From NCBI RefSeq assembly GCF_013284245.2, contig NZ_CP085876.1:272501-336500 (forward strand): a DNA stretch of 64,000 bases, in the 5' to 3' direction. Under the pieces are notes generated by a model that saw only the letters and a program-made list of their open reading frames with translations, did not search any database and was not told the DNA's origin. Positions 63,163 to 64,000 of this stretch are shown one piece after another. The stretch is from Brevibacillus sp. DP1.3A (GTDB lineage: Bacteria > Bacillota > Bacilli > Brevibacillales > Brevibacillaceae). The position numbers were made by a program, and so were the translations under genes. How positions within the stretch are numbered: the stretch's first letter is position 1; every line of letters starts with the position of its first letter.

Positions 63163-64000
63163 GTGAACAAAAAATTACTCATGCTGTTTATGGCAGTACT
63201 GTTGGCTGTATTCACAGCTGCATGCGGCTCCAATAACGCCGCTCCTGCAACACCTGCGGCGGACGCAACGAAAGCACCTGAAGCTGCACAAACATCCGAA
63301 GAAGTTACGATCAAGCATAAATTGGGTGAAGCAAAACTGAAAAAGAATCCAAAAACCGTTGTAGCATTTGACTACGGTGTTCTGGATTCCTTGGACAAAT
63401 TGGGTATCGAAGTAGCGGGTGTTGCACAGTCTTCCAGCATTCCTGCATACCTGGAAAAGTTCAAAGATGCGAAGTACACAAACATTGGTGGCTTGAAAGA
63501 GCCAGACTTTGAAAAAATCAATGCAATGAAACCGGATGTGATCTTCATTTCCGGTCGTCAACAAGATGCTTACGAAGAACTGAACAAAATTGCTCCAACC
63601 ATCTTCATGGGTGTAGACAATGCGAAGTACATGGAATCTTTCAAAGAGAACATGAAAACATTGGGTACCATCTTCGGTAAAGAAGCACAAGTAGAAGAAG
63701 AGCTGGGCAAAATCGATGCATCTATCAAGGAATTGAATGCAAAAGCAACGGCAAGCGGCAAGACTGCTCTGATCGTTATGGTTAACGAAGGCAAGCTGAA
63801 CGCTTATGGCGCTGGTTCCCGTTTTGGTATCCTGCATGGTGAATTCGGATTTACGCCTGTAGACAAAAACATTTCCGTAGAAAACCATGGTCAAAGCGTT
63901 TCCTTTGAATATATCGCAGAAAAAGATCCAGACTATCTGTTCGTAATTGATCGTGGTAACGCGATTTCCAAGAATAAAGAAGTGTCTACTTCTACACAGC
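63163..64000 (+). CDS. yclQ: petrobactin-type siderophore-binding lipoprotein (partial, runs off window)
   Basis: A FatB/YclQ-type class III solute-binding lipoprotein, truncated by the window edge after about 279 residues. Lipobox FTAACG places the lipidated Cys at about 20; then KLGEAKLKKNPKTVVAFDYGVLDSLDKLG, PDVIFISGRQQ and GKLNAYGAGSRFGIL follow the YclQ pattern. The start is a GTG after GAGGTGAGAGAA. A 104-base gap separates it from yclP; no terminator is seen there. Confidence 0.92.
   Translation, partial: MNKKLLMLFMAVLLAVFTAACGSNNAAPATPAADATKAPEAAQTSEEVTIKHKLGEAKLKKNPKTVVAFDYGVLDSLDKLGIEVAGVAQSSSIPAYLEKFKDAKYTNIGGLKEPDFEKINAMKPDVIFISGRQQDAYEELNKIAPTIFMGVDNAKYMESFKENMKTLGTIFGKEAQVEEELGKIDASIKELNAKATASGKTALIVMVNEGKLNAYGAGSRFGILHGEFGFTPVDKNISVENHGQSVSFEYIAEKDPDYLFVIDRGNAISKNKEVSTSTQ

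Overview
The window looks like a chromosomal segment of a spore-forming, low-to-mid GC Firmicute of the Brevibacillus/Paenibacillaceae type. The cues are the sigW-rsiW pair, the cdaA-cdaR-glmM-glmS block with a glmS ribozyme, a Spo0E-like phosphatase, a YclNOPQ-like petrobactin uptake operon, AGGAGG ribosome sites with frequent TTG/GTG starts, and an rRNA operon followed by a dense tRNA cluster. The genus is an inference from gene content and recalled family sequences.

Layout. 1-2.8 kb: 3' part of a 23S rRNA gene, then ten tRNA genes with no 5S gene between them. 2.8-11.3 kb: core metabolism and cell envelope (arginase, Spo0E-like, sigW-rsiW with an autoregulatory-type promoter, cdaA-cdaR-glmM, glmS ribozyme and glmS). 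11.6-19.2 kb: a mosaic accessory stretch with small regulators (LysR, TetR, MarR), enzymes, and remnants of at least three broken genes. 15.2-20.8 kb also holds glpQ and glpT, each behind a CcpA-type promoter and a matching leader that looks like GlpP-controlled antitermination. 21-33 kb: secreted and surface functions (chitinase, an IS3-family element, a GHL10-type glycosidase, an alpha/beta hydrolase, a 1572-residue LPXTG adhesin and its sortase, a LysE exporter).

33.4-49.8 kb is the most unusual region. A rightward seven-gene operon encodes an extracellular VWA protein, a large tubulin/FtsZ-like GTPase, a probable GTP-site-less paralogue, a polytopic VWA protein, an unknown soluble protein, a zinc-ribbon P-loop GTPase and a membrane-anchored GAP1-like GTPase-associated protein. 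It is divergent from a leftward set encoding a zinc-ribbon membrane protein, an SH3/TPR-like membrane protein and a frameshifted microprotein. Two NTP-driven cores, two metal-site adhesion domains and several membrane anchors suggest a membrane-associated sensing or remodelling (possibly defence) machine. I know of no characterised function for this exact set.

49.9-59.2 kb: metallo-hydrolase, cupin, a 1971-residue hybrid kinase (Ser/Thr kinase-like, STAND-type ATPase, helical repeats, GAF, PAS, HPt, CheA-type ATPase) facing a stand-alone CheY-like regulator, then an AhpD-like protein and a Crp/Fnr-type regulator. 59.4-64 kb: a repeat-rich DUF4097 lipoprotein and a Fur-type siderophore operon that runs off the right edge.
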